Positions 49,297 to 58,891 of a stretch of DNA of 64,000 nucleotides are shown here, one piece after another. Source of the stretch: Sphingobacterium kitahiroshimense (lineage in GTDB: Bacteria; Bacteroidota; Bacteroidia; Sphingobacteriales; Sphingobacteriaceae); the NCBI RefSeq assembly GCF_025961315.1, contig NZ_JAOQNK010000001.1, positions 3,658,001 to 3,722,000 of the forward strand. Reading direction: 5' to 3'. The stretch's first letter is position 1. Each line of letters opens with the position of its first letter. A program made the position numbers and the translations under genes. The notes under the pieces were generated by a model. That model was not told where the DNA came from, ran no database searches, and worked only from the letters and a program-made list of their open reading frames with translations.

Positions 49297-51084
49297 ATGG
49301 GGTCAATATTGAGTTTTTTAAAATTCGTCTTTAAGTATAAGAATAGCATTGTAGATCAAATCATGTTTTATGTCAGCATGATCTGTGCTTTTGCCGTTAT
49401 TTTCAATGTGGGCTATGTAAGAGATCCAAATCTTGCAAACCTCCTCGATCATATCATTAATGCAATGTTCTATGTTTTGTTCATCATGACAGGACTTCGT
49501 ACAGCTTCTTCTATTTTTGCGTTGAAAAGAATTGAAGTAGAACATTATTCAGGGCTGGTGATCCTAAGCTATTTTGCTTTAATCATAATAGCGCGATTTG
49601 CAAGTGTTCCCGCAGTTGATCTTTTCGGTAAAGATCAGTGGATCTATCTAGGTATTTATCTGGTGTTTATTGCAGAGCTTTCCAAGAGTACCTTGTTTTT
49701 TGATAACTTCTATTTTAATCCCACTATTTTATTTGTTATCAGTTTTTTTGCATTGATTCTTATCGGTACTGTTTTGTTGATGTTGCCCCGAACAACAATA
49801 GAAGCCCCTTTGAGTTTTATTGATGCACTATTTATGGCGACAAGTGCTGTATGTATTACGGGACTATCGGTGACAGATATTTCAACTAACTTTTCTCTCT
49901 TTGGACAAACAATTATTCTGGTGTTGATCCAGATTGGTGGATTGGGAATTATGACTTTTACCGGTTTTTTCGGATACTTCTTTTCAGGTGGTTTTTCGTT
50001 CAAGAATCAATTGATGTTTGGCGAAATTCTTGGTGAAAATAAAGTGGGATCGGTGGTTAAAACACTTCTCACGATAATTTTTATTACATTATTATTTGAA
50101 CTTCTCGGTGCTTTATTAATCTTTAGCACGCTAGATGCAACTCTTTTTCCTTCTCTGGGAAATCAGGTGTTTTTCGCTATTTTTCATTCTGTATCTTCTT
50201 TTTGTAATGCTGGTTTTTCGATCCTAACGGATGGAATCACCAATGATGGCTATAAATTTAATTACAACTTCCAATTGGCTTTGTCTGTATTATTTATACT
50301 AGGTGGATTGGGTTTTGGGATCGTATTGAATATTTATTCCTATGTAAAAGATTCTTGTATTTACTGGTATCATCGGTTGGTGACGAAGAAGAATTATAAG
50401 CATAAAGCTTGGAACTTCAGTTTTAATTCAAAATTAGTGCTGGCGTGTAATGCGGTTGTCGTTGTGTTGGCAACAATATTCTTTTTTCTGTTAGAGCGGA
50501 ACAAGACTCTTTCTTTGGAACAGGGGCAGATGGGCGAGTGGATAACCTCATTTTTTATGGCCAATGCTTCGCGTTCGGCTGGATTTAATAGTGTTGATCT
50601 CTCATTTGTATCCATGCCCACAGTCTTGTTAATTATCCTACTCATGTGGGTAGGAGCATCTCCTGGTTCCACTGGTGGTGGTGTTAAAGTTACGACCATT
50701 GCGGTGTCTATAATGAATATCATTGCTTTGGCAAGAGGAAAAGAGCATATTGAACTTTTTAAAAGACGGATCGCAGGCGAATCTGTACATAAAGCATTTG
50801 CCATTATTCTATTGTCGCTATTTACGATCGGTGTGAGTTTTATGCTGCTGGTTTTTTCAGATCCTGATAAGAGTTTTAAAGCATTGTTATTTGAGGCAGT
50901 ATCTGCCTATACGACCTGTGGGCTGAGCTTGGGAATTACACCATCTTTGAGTGTTGCAGGTAAATTTATTGTAATGATGACGATGTTTGTCGGTCGTGTC
51001 GGTACATTGACATTATTGGTGGCTTTTATTAAAAATATAACACGAAGAAATTACACTTTTCCAGAGGAAAAGATACTCTATTAA
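49297..51084 (+). CDS. ktrB: Potassium uptake channel subunit KtrB/TrkH family
   Basis: 595 residues. Four filter loops of the Trk/Ktr fold are visible: TSAVCITGLSVTD, SVSSFCNAGFS, ASRSAGFNSVD and AYTTCGLSLGIT, each with its key Gly. About three extra N-terminal helices (first about 130 residues) make it longer than Bacillus KtrB. Works with the cytosolic RCK subunit encoded next after 10 bp. K+ (possibly Na+-coupled) uptake at the inner membrane. Confidence 0.94.
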   Translation: MGSILSFLKFVFKYKNSIVDQIMFYVSMICAFAVIFNVGYVRDPNLANLLDHIINAMFYVLFIMTGLRTASSIFALKRIEVEHYSGLVILSYFALIIIARFASVPAVDLFGKDQWIYLGIYLVFIAELSKSTLFFDNFYFNPTILFVISFFALILIGTVLLMLPRTTIEAPLSFIDALFMATSAVCITGLSVTDISTNFSLFGQTIILVLIQIGGLGIMTFTGFFGYFFSGGFSFKNQLMFGEILGENKVGSVVKTLLTIIFITLLFELLGALLIFSTLDATLFPSLGNQVFFAIFHSVSSFCNAGFSILTDGITNDGYKFNYNFQLALSVLFILGGLGFGIVLNIYSYVKDSCIYWYHRLVTKKNYKHKAWNFSFNSKLVLACNAVVVVLATIFFFLLERNKTLSLEQGQMGEWITSFFMANASRSAGFNSVDLSFVSMPTVLLIILLMWVGASPGSTGGGVKVTTIAVSIMNIIALARGKEHIELFKRRIAGESVHKAFAIILLSLFTIGVSFMLLVFSDPDKSFKALLFEAVSAYTTCGLSLGITPSLSVAGKFIVMMTMFVGRVGTLTLLVAFIKNITRRNYTFPEEKILY

Positions 51085-51094
51085 TCGAATTTAT

Positions 51095-51781
51095 ATGAAA
51101 TATATCGTTTTAGGACTAGGGCATTTTGGACGATCACTTGCAGTTCATTTGACAGAATTGGGGCATGAGGTGATCGGGGCGGATAAAAGTCTGATTATTG
51201 TTGAGCAATTAAAAGATAAAGTAACACATACGGTCTGTCTGGATACAACAGACCGGGAGGCAGTATCATCTTTACCGCTTAAGGACTGCCATGCCGTTAT
51301 TATTGCTATTGGAGAGGATGAAGGAGCTTCATTGCTAACAGTAGCTTTAATGAAACAATTAAAAGTAAAGCGAATCATAGGAAGAATTGTTTCGGACCTT
51401 CAGAAAACAGTGCTTGAAGCAATGGAAATCGCCGAATACATTATGCCAGAGGAAGAGGCTGCAGAAAGGCTAGCGATGCGTTTGGACAATATTGATATTG
51501 TAGATTCATTCAAAGTATCTGAAAAATACAGTATTATTGAGACAAAAGTTCCATCAAAATATGTTGGAATGACCCTTCGTGAAGCTAACCTAACTAATCT
51601 TTTTAAAGTGATCGTCATGACAACACTCAAGATAACCGAGGTAAAAGATAGCATCAAAAAGAAAGAAATTAAGGAGGCTTCGGGTATAGCGACTTCGGAA
51701 ACATTATTGGAAGAAGGGGATATATTGGTTCTTTTTGGTGAATTGTCGAATATTAATAAGCTTATCCAAAAAGGGGAATAG
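51095..51781 (+). CDS. ktrA: RCK-type potassium uptake regulatory subunit KtrA/TrkA family
   Basis: 228 residues, a single TrkA_N plus TrkA_C unit as in KtrA. The Rossmann nucleotide loop is GLGHFG (7-12), with acidic GADKS at the end of strand 2; the C-terminal part (from about 140) is the ligand-binding RCK_C domain. Gates the channel in response to nucleotides. A Lys/Glu-rich insert (EVKDSIKKKEIKEASG, about 185-200) lies within RCK_C. Confidence 0.94.
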   Translation: MKYIVLGLGHFGRSLAVHLTELGHEVIGADKSLIIVEQLKDKVTHTVCLDTTDREAVSSLPLKDCHAVIIAIGEDEGASLLTVALMKQLKVKRIIGRIVSDLQKTVLEAMEIAEYIMPEEEAAERLAMRLDNIDIVDSFKVSEKYSIIETKVPSKYVGMTLREANLTNLFKVIVMTTLKITEVKDSIKKKEIKEASGIATSETLLEEGDILVLFGELSNINKLIQKGE

Positions 51782-51833
51782 GAGAAATAAGTCTTGGGTT
51801 TGGAAAATAATATAAATTGTAAAATCAAATGTA

Positions 51834-51841
51834 TATTTTTG
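51834..51841 (+). promoter_or_regulatory. -7 element of YfhO-like gene
   Basis: TATTTTTG, exact consensus, 33 bp before the ATG at 51875. Confidence 0.5.
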
Positions 51842-51874
51842 GTTTTCGTAAGTTTTAATAACCTAATAATATAA

Positions 51875-54352
51875 ATGAAAAATTGGTTTAAGGAAAATTC
51901 AGCACATCTTATCGTGATAGCGATTTTTGTAGCGCTTGTATTCTTTTATTTTACTCCAGTGTGGCAAGGGCAGACTTTGGCACAAAGTGATGTTGTGCAG
52001 GCTCAAGCTGCACAGAAGGAAATGTTCGATTATAAAGCTCAAGATGGAAAAGCTCCGTTGTGGACAAATTCAATGTTTGGTGGCATGCCCACTTATCAAA
52101 TCTGGTCTGCAAGTGAAAATAATATTGGAACCTATATCTTAGCGGCGGTCAAAACCGTTTTTCCACAACCCATTGATATCGTTTTATTTTATTTATTGGG
52201 AGGGTATTTCTTATTGAGTGTATTACGTGTTCGACCATGGCTAGCCGCATTAGGCGCCGTTGCTATTGCGTTTACATCTTATAATTTTATTTATATCGAA
52301 GCTGGACACGTCACAAAAGCGTATGCTATTGCTTTTATTCCTGCTGTCATAGGAGCGGTGATCATGTGCTTTAGAGGGAGCAGAGTTTGGGGCCCAGTTC
52401 TGTTGGCCTTATTTATGGCTCTTGAGATCCGTGTCAACCATTTACAAATGACTTATTATATGCTTATCGCATTGATGGTTTATGTAATCTTTGCCTTGGT
52501 ATACGCCATTCGTGATAAAAAGATCAAGGAGTTTTTTATTGCTTCGGGTTTACAGTTGGCTGCAGTAATTGTCGCTATTTTAGTGAATGCTTCGATTTTA
52601 ATTCCGACTTATGAGTACAGTAAATTAAGTACACGCGGTCACGCCAATATTACTAAAGTGGATGCCTCGAAAGAAAAGGGATTAGATAAACAATATGCTT
52701 ACGAATGGAGCCAAGGTGTAGGAGAAACATTGACATTTTTGATTCCGAATGCGTATGGAGGAGGAAATAGTGGTATTTTGGATGAAAAGTCTAATGTCGC
52801 AAAGTTTTTGCAGTCTACTTTTGGAGCACAGGGAATGAGCACTGTTCAGGCAGGTGAATTCGCAAGTAGAATGCCGGTTTATTGGGGAGACAAACCATTT
52901 ACTTCTGGTCCATGGTATTTTGGAGCTGGTGTATTGTTTCTTTTCATTTTAGGTCTATTTATTGTCAACAATAGACTAAAATGGTGGATTCTTACAACAA
53001 CTGTCCTAATTTTATTGCTGTCGTTCGGAAAGAATTTTACATTGGTTTCAGACATATTCTTTGACTACTTCCCGATGTACAATAAGTTCAGAGCGGTCGA
53101 GTCGATATTGGTGATCGCGGCAATTTTGATTCCATTGATGGCGGTGTTAACGTTGAATGAGTTGATCACAAAGGCAGATAAAATTGAGAAATTAGATAAG
53201 AAAGTACTGTATACTTTTATCGGATTAGGTGCTATTTGTTTACTTGTTGCTTTTGTACCAGATCTATTTTTAAGTTTTAAAAAGAAAGAGGATGTGCAAT
53301 TGCTGGAGCAACTGACAAGCCAGGTCGGTGATCAGGCAGTTGCAAATCAGTGGTTAAACAATTTAATAAAAGATCGTTCGGCAGTGGCGAGTGCAGATGC
53401 GTATCGTTCTTTTGCCATCGTTTTGATTACCTTTTTAGCAGTATGGTTTTTTATTAAGAAGAAGCTTTCTGCAAATGTTTTGATTATTGGATTGGCGGTT
53501 GTTTTTCTGTTTGATCTCTGGAGTGTCGATAAGCGCTTTTTAAATGACAAATCATTTGTAGAGAAACGCATGGTAACAGGTCAGGCTTTTCAAGAGCGGG
53601 AGGTCGATCAATTGATTCGTATGGACAAGGATTTGAGTTACCGTGTCATTGATTTAACCACAAATCCATTTTCAGATGCCCGTGCGTCATATTATCATAA
53701 ATCTTTAGGTGGTTACCATGCTGCGAAATTGATGCGGTTTCAGGAGATTTTGGAGAACCAATTTAATGGAGCTATAAACGAAGACGTGTTGGATATGTTT
53801 AATGTCCGTTATGTCATTACAGGAGATGAACAAAAGGGGCAACGGATACAACGTAGAAGTTCTGCTGCTGGAAATGCCTGGTTTGTTGATCAAGTAACAT
53901 TTGTTAAAGACAATGCGCAGGAGATGCAGGCGATTGGTAGTTTCACTCCTTCAAAAGAGGCTTTTGTTAGTGAAGAATTTAAAGATAAATTTGACGGTAA
54001 ACGTTTAGGTTTGCCCGTTAATGCATCGATAAAGCTGACTTCTTACCATCCTGATAAAATGGTTTATGAATATTCTACTCCTACAGATGCATTTGCTGTA
54101 TTCTCTGAGGTATATTATGAAAAAGGCTGGAAGGCTTTTGTTGACGGTAAAGAGGTGCCAATTATACGTGCTGACTATATTCTGAGAGCATTACAATTAC
54201 CAGGTGGGAATCATAAGGTCGAGTTTATTTTCGATCCGGCATCTCATAAGCTCGGTAATATATTGACATTAATTGCGTCCATAATTTTAGGATTAGGGAT
54301 TGCTGTTGCAATTTACTTCTCAATCAAAAAGAATAAAAAAGCAACAATCTAG
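51875..54352 (+). CDS. YfhO-family multi-pass membrane protein
   Basis: 825 residues with about a dozen membrane helices (IVIAIFVALVFFYFTPVW first, LTLIASIILGLGIAVAIYFSI last) and a C-terminal soluble domain (about 590-790) before the last helix. Features seen in YfhO-type GT-C-like proteins: WTNSMFGGMPTY, YIEAGHVTKAYAIAFIP and EIRVNHLQMTYYML. Possible role in transferring sugars to envelope polymers; the substrate is unknown. The stop codon lies inside the terminator hairpin of the convergent rnhB. Confidence 0.85.
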   Translation: MKNWFKENSAHLIVIAIFVALVFFYFTPVWQGQTLAQSDVVQAQAAQKEMFDYKAQDGKAPLWTNSMFGGMPTYQIWSASENNIGTYILAAVKTVFPQPIDIVLFYLLGGYFLLSVLRVRPWLAALGAVAIAFTSYNFIYIEAGHVTKAYAIAFIPAVIGAVIMCFRGSRVWGPVLLALFMALEIRVNHLQMTYYMLIALMVYVIFALVYAIRDKKIKEFFIASGLQLAAVIVAILVNASILIPTYEYSKLSTRGHANITKVDASKEKGLDKQYAYEWSQGVGETLTFLIPNAYGGGNSGILDEKSNVAKFLQSTFGAQGMSTVQAGEFASRMPVYWGDKPFTSGPWYFGAGVLFLFILGLFIVNNRLKWWILTTTVLILLLSFGKNFTLVSDIFFDYFPMYNKFRAVESILVIAAILIPLMAVLTLNELITKADKIEKLDKKVLYTFIGLGAICLLVAFVPDLFLSFKKKEDVQLLEQLTSQVGDQAVANQWLNNLIKDRSAVASADAYRSFAIVLITFLAVWFFIKKKLSANVLIIGLAVVFLFDLWSVDKRFLNDKSFVEKRMVTGQAFQEREVDQLIRMDKDLSYRVIDLTTNPFSDARASYYHKSLGGYHAAKLMRFQEILENQFNGAINEDVLDMFNVRYVITGDEQKGQRIQRRSSAAGNAWFVDQVTFVKDNAQEMQAIGSFTPSKEAFVSEEFKDKFDGKRLGLPVNASIKLTSYHPDKMVYEYSTPTDAFAVFSEVYYEKGWKAFVDGKEVPIIRADYILRALQLPGGNHKVEFIFDPASHKLGNILTLIASIILGLGIAVAIYFSIKKNKKATI

Positions 54353-54365
54353 AAAGATTGTTGCT
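54334..54365 (-). terminator. Terminator of rnhB, overlapping the yfhO-like stop codon
   Basis: Perfect 11-bp stem AGCAACAATCT / AGATTGTTGCT. Read on the minus strand it is followed by TTTTTATT, the right polarity to end rnhB. The stop codon of the plus-strand YfhO-like gene (54350-54352) sits at the stem/loop junction. Confidence 0.82.
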
Positions 54366-54379
54366 AAAAATAATTTTTT

Positions 54380-54430
54380 AAAAACCTTTAGAATAACTTG
54401 AGCTGTGGATCAGTTATTCTAAAGGTTTTT
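54380..54430 (+). terminator. Terminator of YfhO-like gene, overlapping rnhB 3' end
   Basis: Perfect 19-bp stem (54380-54398 with 54412-54430) and a 13-nt loop, ending in five T on the plus strand. Its left and right arms are the last codons and stop of rnhB on the opposite strand. Confidence 0.8.
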
Positions 54431-54984
54431 CTATGATGTGGTGTTATTCCTCTGGCAAGTACTGCACTTCTGTGCTTGACTGTAGGGTAGCCCTTATTGT
54501 TTAGCCAATCATACTCAGGATAATCTTTTGCAATATTGTCCATATAATCATCACGGTACGTTTTAGCTAAGATGGATGCTGCCGCAATAGATAAATATTT
54601 TCCGTCACCTTTAACAATACAATTATGGGGGATTTCCTGATAGGGAATAAATTTATTACCATCGACTAAAATGTACTCGGCTTTTAATTTTAATTGATCC
54701 AGAGCTCGATGCATGGCGACATAAGAGGCATTATGAATATTTATCCGATCAATCTCTTCTGCGGAAACGCTAGCTACTGCATATGCTAAAGCCTCCTGCT
54801 CTATAATACTGCGCAATTGCATTCTTTTTTTTGCACTAAGCTGCTTGGAGTCATTTAATACTTCATGATGGTAGTCTTTTGGGAAAATCACTGCAGCAGC
54901 AAAAACTGGCCCCGCCAAACAACCTCTCCCAGCCTCATCACAACCCGCCTCTATAAACTCATCTTGAAAATATGATAATAGCAT
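54388..54984 (-). CDS. rnhB: Ribonuclease HII
   Basis: Removes ribonucleotides from RNA-DNA hybrids. 198 residues from the ATG at 54984; an upstream in-frame TTG at 55014 is unlikely because the conserved fold starts with [16 protein letters not shown]. Catalytic Asp 16 and Glu 17 in DEAGRG, then [41 protein letters not shown] with another active-site Asp downstream, and [18 protein letters not shown]. Confidence 0.96.
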   Translation of the reverse strand: MLLSYFQDEFIEAGCDEAGRGCLAGPVFAAAVIFPKDYHHEVLNDSKQLSAKKRMQLRSIIEQEALAYAVASVSAEEIDRINIHNASYVAMHRALDQLKLKAEYILVDGNKFIPYQEIPHNCIVKGDGKYLSIAAASILAKTYRDDYMDNIAKDYPEYDWLNNKGYPTVKHRSAVLARGITPHHRKTFRITDPQLKLF

Positions 54985-55409
54985 TTTATTTATTTTTGAG
55001 TAGCAAAAATACAATATATTATTAATAGCAAAAGGATGTGTTTATAGTAGCTTTATATATGAATTGTGGTATTTGATTTTTTGAACAAAATGCGAACGAT
55101 TTTTTATACTTCGATTCATCTTTAAAAAGTTTTTATTAGCCCGCCAACTGTCGTGAAATTAGGTTTTATTGTAACTATTATGTTAAAATTTAGGTTTTAC
55201 GTTTATTAACACTACTATTTTCTTCTTTTGTATAAGTATCAAATGAATATAACCCTGTGCTGTATACGATCGTTGTTTACCTGTTGGCTTTATTCTTTAT
55301 GTTAGAAAGATTCAGTACAGCGTATCATGAGATGAATGGGAAGATTGGGTTGATTTATTTGAGCCTGGTGGGATTACCACACAGAATAAGAACCGATAAT
55401 TACAAAAAG
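54985..55409. other. Non-coding region between rnhB and outer-membrane barrel gene
   Basis: AT-rich, with a near-repeat AAATTAGGTTTTA / AAATTTAGGTTTTA about 30 bp apart (55156-55199). A GTG-started open frame from 55257 runs into the barrel gene, but its first 51 residues precede a good signal peptide and are probably untranslated leader. No exact TAnnTTTG promoter was found. Confidence 0.5.
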
Positions 55410-58256
55410 ATGTATATGATGAGGATTACTTTCCTTTTATTTTGCAGTATGTTATTGAGCTGGGTTGCTCAAGGACAGACGAAATCCGTTCAAGGGATGT
55501 TGAAAGATGACAAGATTCGTGTTGTCGCTGGAGCTTCAGTAAAATTGATTTCAGATCAAGATTCCCTAGTAACCAGTTCTTCGATTGCCGGTATATTTAT
55601 TTTTAATAATGTAAAGGCGAGTAAGTTTAAAATTTCTGTTTCAAACTTAGGTTTTGAAAGATTTGAGCAAGAGTTTACCTATCCGGAAGGAGAAAGTAAA
55701 TACATTATTCCAAGCTTTACATTAAAGCCGGCCTCAGAATTATTGGAAGAAGTGGTTATTGATGGTGTGCCGACTATTGTTGTTAAAGGTGATACATTGG
55801 AATATACCATGAAGGATCTAAAATTACGAGATGGATCTGTGGCCGAAGATGCGTTGAAGAAATTACAGGGAGTTGAGGTGGATAAAGACGGTAATGTAAC
55901 TGCTCAAGGTGAATCCGTGAAACGTGTACGCATTAACGGTAAAGATTTCTTTGGTGGGGATGTCAAAACTGCAACACAGAATCTTCCTGCCAATATCATT
56001 GAGAAGATGCAGATTGTTGATGACTATGGAGATATGGCCAATATAACAGGCAACAAAAATGGTGATTCGGAGAAAGTTTTGAATATCCAGATTGATCCCA
56101 AATATAATAAAGGGCAAATGGCAACTTTACGTGCTGGTTACGGTACAGAAGACCGTTATCAAGCTACCGGTATGTGGATGGGTATGAGAGAAGGAGAGCA
56201 GATTTCTATTTTAGGAAATCTTAATAATACAAATGCACCATTATTTGATTTTAATACTACCGGTGGGGGAGCTCGCCGTCAACAAGGTGGTGGAGGTCGT
56301 CGAGGTGGCGGTATGTTTGGTGGATCAGATGGTTTGACAAAATTGGGCTCAATTGGTTTGAATGCAAGGAAAGATTTTTCGGATAAGCTGACTGTTTATG
56401 GAAGCTATAGCTACAGTCATAGTGATAATACTACTTTGTCCGAGCAATTTCAAGAGATTACCTTGAGAGGTATCACGCAAAATGATAGTATAAAGTCAAA
56501 CTCAAATAATATTGGTGCCAGTCATCGTTTCGAGGCCAATCTGGAATGGAAACCATCGACAAAGGATTATATTAAAATAACACCTCAGTTTGGATTTGAT
56601 GATGGTGATGCGAATACAGTAACAAATTCGATTACTTTTAGAAATGAGGAATTTAATAATTCGCAAGATCAAAGTATTTTTTCAAATTCAACGGCCCCGC
56701 GTTATGGTATAAGTGGTTTATATAATCGTAAGTTGAATGAAAATGGCCGTAATATTTTCATGAATATGAATTATAATAACGCCAAAACAGATAAGGATCA
56801 AAATGCAATATTACAACGATTATTGGAAGATCCTAATAATGCTGATGCCTCTTTAAATTCAATCTACGAGAAAACTATCCAAGAAGCAAAAAATAAGAGT
56901 TGGAATGCGGGAGGTTCATTGAACTACACAGAACCTTTGTCAAAGAACGGTAAATTAGAATTTACATATGACTTCAATAAGAATAAATATGATAATTCAA
57001 ACCAACAACAGGGTTATGATAAAGATGAAAATGAGATTCTTAACGATCCTAAATTGAACTTTGATTATAATTATGACTACTCGTTCACAACGCATAGAGT
57101 TGGAGCTAATTATTTGTATAGTGGAGAAAAAGTAACTTATTCCATTGGTGCGGCCGCGCAACCGTCTCAATTAAGAGGTAGTGCCTTGAGTTCAGATTTA
57201 TCTGTACCTATTCATCGTAATAACTTGAATTGGATGCCAATTGCACGGTTTGAATACAAATTTTCGCGCCAATCTAATATTTCCCTAAATTATAGTGGAT
57301 CAACAACTGAGCCATCAGTAACACAGATTCTTCCGTTTGATATGAGTACCAACCGTACCAGTATTGTTATGGGTAATGCGAATCTAAATCCCGAGTTTAA
57401 TCATCAAATGAATATTAGATTTCGTAAAAATGATTTTCAGAAGGGAAATAATTTCTTTGCTTTTGTAAATGCAAATTTAGCAGAAAATAAAATTGTAAGT
57501 TTAAATAAATCATATTTGGGCCGTTTAAAGAATAGTAATACAGGAGGAGTCGATACTACTTTAATTTCTGAGACGCGCTATCTCAATGAATCAAATGATC
57601 ATCCATTTGGAATTAGTTCCTTCTATCATTATGGTAAATCTTTGAAAGAAAAGACGTATAACATCATGTTGATGGGAGGTGTTTCTTATAACAAAAGAAT
57701 AGGCTATTCATCAACAGATAGTCTTGATAATATTGGTTTGAAAAATGTGTCTAGAAATATTGTATTCAATCAAGGATTAATGTTGCGATATAATCCTTCA
57801 GAGAATCTGGAGATTAATCCTGGAGTTAGGTATCAATATAATCATACTGAAAATTCATTAACAAATAGAACCACTAATATTTCATCTTGGACACCAACCT
57901 TAATTGGTTCTGTAAATATTACCCCTACCACAATTTTCGGGGCGGATTTGTCAAAACAATTCAATCAGGGTTATGGGGATGGTATAAATGCTAATCCATT
58001 TATCATCAATACTTATGTGGAACAAAAGTTTTTAAAAGGTCAGCGTGGAACAGTGCGCTTACAGGCATTTGACCTCTTAAATGAGCAAACAAATGTTTCC
58101 AGAACAGTTAGTGAATCTATGGTTGTCGATAGTCGTACTAATAGATTGGGACGTTACTTTATGCTATTATTCACATATAAATTTCAAAAATTTGCATTAG
58201 GCTCTCCGACAGGAGATGGTGGCGGTCATGGAGGCATGCGCCCGCCACGCATGTAA
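55410..58256 (+). CDS. Outer-membrane beta-barrel protein with CarboxypepD-like domain (TonB-receptor-like)
   Basis: 948 residues from the ATG at 55410. Signal peptide ITFLLFCSMLLSWVAQGQ, then a carboxypeptidase-D regulatory-like domain (SVQGMLKDDKIRVVAGASVKL), a plug-like region (EDALKKLQGVEVDKDGNVTAQGESVKRVRINGKDFF, then ATQNLPANIIEKMQIVDDYGD), and a barrel of the OMP_b-brl_3 type ending in Phe/Lys strands (RYFMLLFTYKFQKF). A Gly/Arg-rich insert lies at about residues 285-310. No SusD partner follows, so it is not a classical Sus pair. Transported substrate unknown. The Gly/His/Pro-rich tail GDGGGHGGMRPPRM is unusual, since barrels usually end in an aromatic residue. Confidence 0.87.
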   Translation: MYMMRITFLLFCSMLLSWVAQGQTKSVQGMLKDDKIRVVAGASVKLISDQDSLVTSSSIAGIFIFNNVKASKFKISVSNLGFERFEQEFTYPEGESKYIIPSFTLKPASELLEEVVIDGVPTIVVKGDTLEYTMKDLKLRDGSVAEDALKKLQGVEVDKDGNVTAQGESVKRVRINGKDFFGGDVKTATQNLPANIIEKMQIVDDYGDMANITGNKNGDSEKVLNIQIDPKYNKGQMATLRAGYGTEDRYQATGMWMGMREGEQISILGNLNNTNAPLFDFNTTGGGARRQQGGGGRRGGGMFGGSDGLTKLGSIGLNARKDFSDKLTVYGSYSYSHSDNTTLSEQFQEITLRGITQNDSIKSNSNNIGASHRFEANLEWKPSTKDYIKITPQFGFDDGDANTVTNSITFRNEEFNNSQDQSIFSNSTAPRYGISGLYNRKLNENGRNIFMNMNYNNAKTDKDQNAILQRLLEDPNNADASLNSIYEKTIQEAKNKSWNAGGSLNYTEPLSKNGKLEFTYDFNKNKYDNSNQQQGYDKDENEILNDPKLNFDYNYDYSFTTHRVGANYLYSGEKVTYSIGAAAQPSQLRGSALSSDLSVPIHRNNLNWMPIARFEYKFSRQSNISLNYSGSTTEPSVTQILPFDMSTNRTSIVMGNANLNPEFNHQMNIRFRKNDFQKGNNFFAFVNANLAENKIVSLNKSYLGRLKNSNTGGVDTTLISETRYLNESNDHPFGISSFYHYGKSLKEKTYNIMLMGGVSYNKRIGYSSTDSLDNIGLKNVSRNIVFNQGLMLRYNPSENLEINPGVRYQYNHTENSLTNRTTNISSWTPTLIGSVNITPTTIFGADLSKQFNQGYGDGINANPFIINTYVEQKFLKGQRGTVRLQAFDLLNEQTNVSRTVSESMVVDSRTNRLGRYFMLLFTYKFQKFALGSPTGDGGGHGGMRPPRM

Positions 58257-58289
58257 GCTTACCACCTACCTATCGAAAAACAAGTGGAT

Positions 58290-58325
58290 AAAATGGTTCT
58301 GATCGTAAGATCAGAACCATTTTTT
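58290..58325 (+). terminator. Terminator of barrel gene
   Basis: Perfect 15-bp stem AAAATGGTTCTGATC / GATCAGAACCATTTT with a GTAA loop, running into six T. 34 bp after the stop codon. Confidence 0.9.
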
Positions 58326-58391
58326 GTTTGGTGCTATATCCCATCCACGTCATTTTTCGACTGTTATAGAATTCGACTGTTTTTATTTAGT

Positions 58392-58399
58392 TATTTTTG
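58392..58399 (+). promoter_or_regulatory. -7 element of GNAT gene, decides the start codon
   Basis: TATTTTTG, exact consensus. A possible TTG start at 58397 lies inside it, so the real start must be the ATG at 58418. Confidence 0.6.
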
Positions 58400-58417
58400 C
58401 CACTAAACGAATGCATT

Positions 58418-58870
58418 ATGATCACATTTGAAAAATTAACGTCTGAAAATATTGATATCATTGTTGCTATGATGCAAGATTTTTATGCAATTGATGGATA
58501 TGATATCGATCCTATTGTAAGCCGAGAAAATTTTAGAATTTTTCTTGACGATGAAAAGCTGGGGCAGTCTTGGCTAATTAAAGAAAATGATTTAGTCCTG
58601 GGGTATATTATTGTTGTTTATTTCTTTAGCTTTGAATTTAAGGGAACGGTAGCTTTGCTGGACGAATTATATTTAAATGCTGATGCAAGAGGCAAAGGTT
58701 TAGGTAAAAAGGCTGTTGAGTTTGTCAAAGAATATGTTCAGGACAAGGGCTGTAAATTGGTTCTGCTAGAGGTTGAACCGCATAACTTACCGGCACAAAA
58801 ATTATATGAAAGTCAAGGTTTTGGTTTTCATCCTAGAAATATAATGCGATATGGCATTAAAAATAATTAA
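58418..58870 (+). CDS. GNAT-family N-acetyltransferase
   Basis: 150 residues from the ATG at 58418. Acetyl-CoA binding motif A is ARGKGLGKKAVEFVKEYV (pyrophosphate loop RGKGLG), preceded by strand LLDELYLNAD. Motif B follows, EVEPHNLPAQKLYESQGF. The acceptor molecule is not predictable. The M16 protease gene follows after 21 bp. Confidence 0.9.
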   Translation: MITFEKLTSENIDIIVAMMQDFYAIDGYDIDPIVSRENFRIFLDDEKLGQSWLIKENDLVLGYIIVVYFFSFEFKGTVALLDELYLNADARGKGLGKKAVEFVKEYVQDKGCKLVLLEVEPHNLPAQKLYESQGFGFHPRNIMRYGIKNN

Positions 58871-58891
58871 ATAGAATCTCCAAATTAATAT

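Noticed and set aside
55257..55409. GTG-started N-terminal extension of the outer-membrane barrel gene
   Set aside because: It would bury a good signal peptide behind 51 residues; the ATG at 55410 is preferred.
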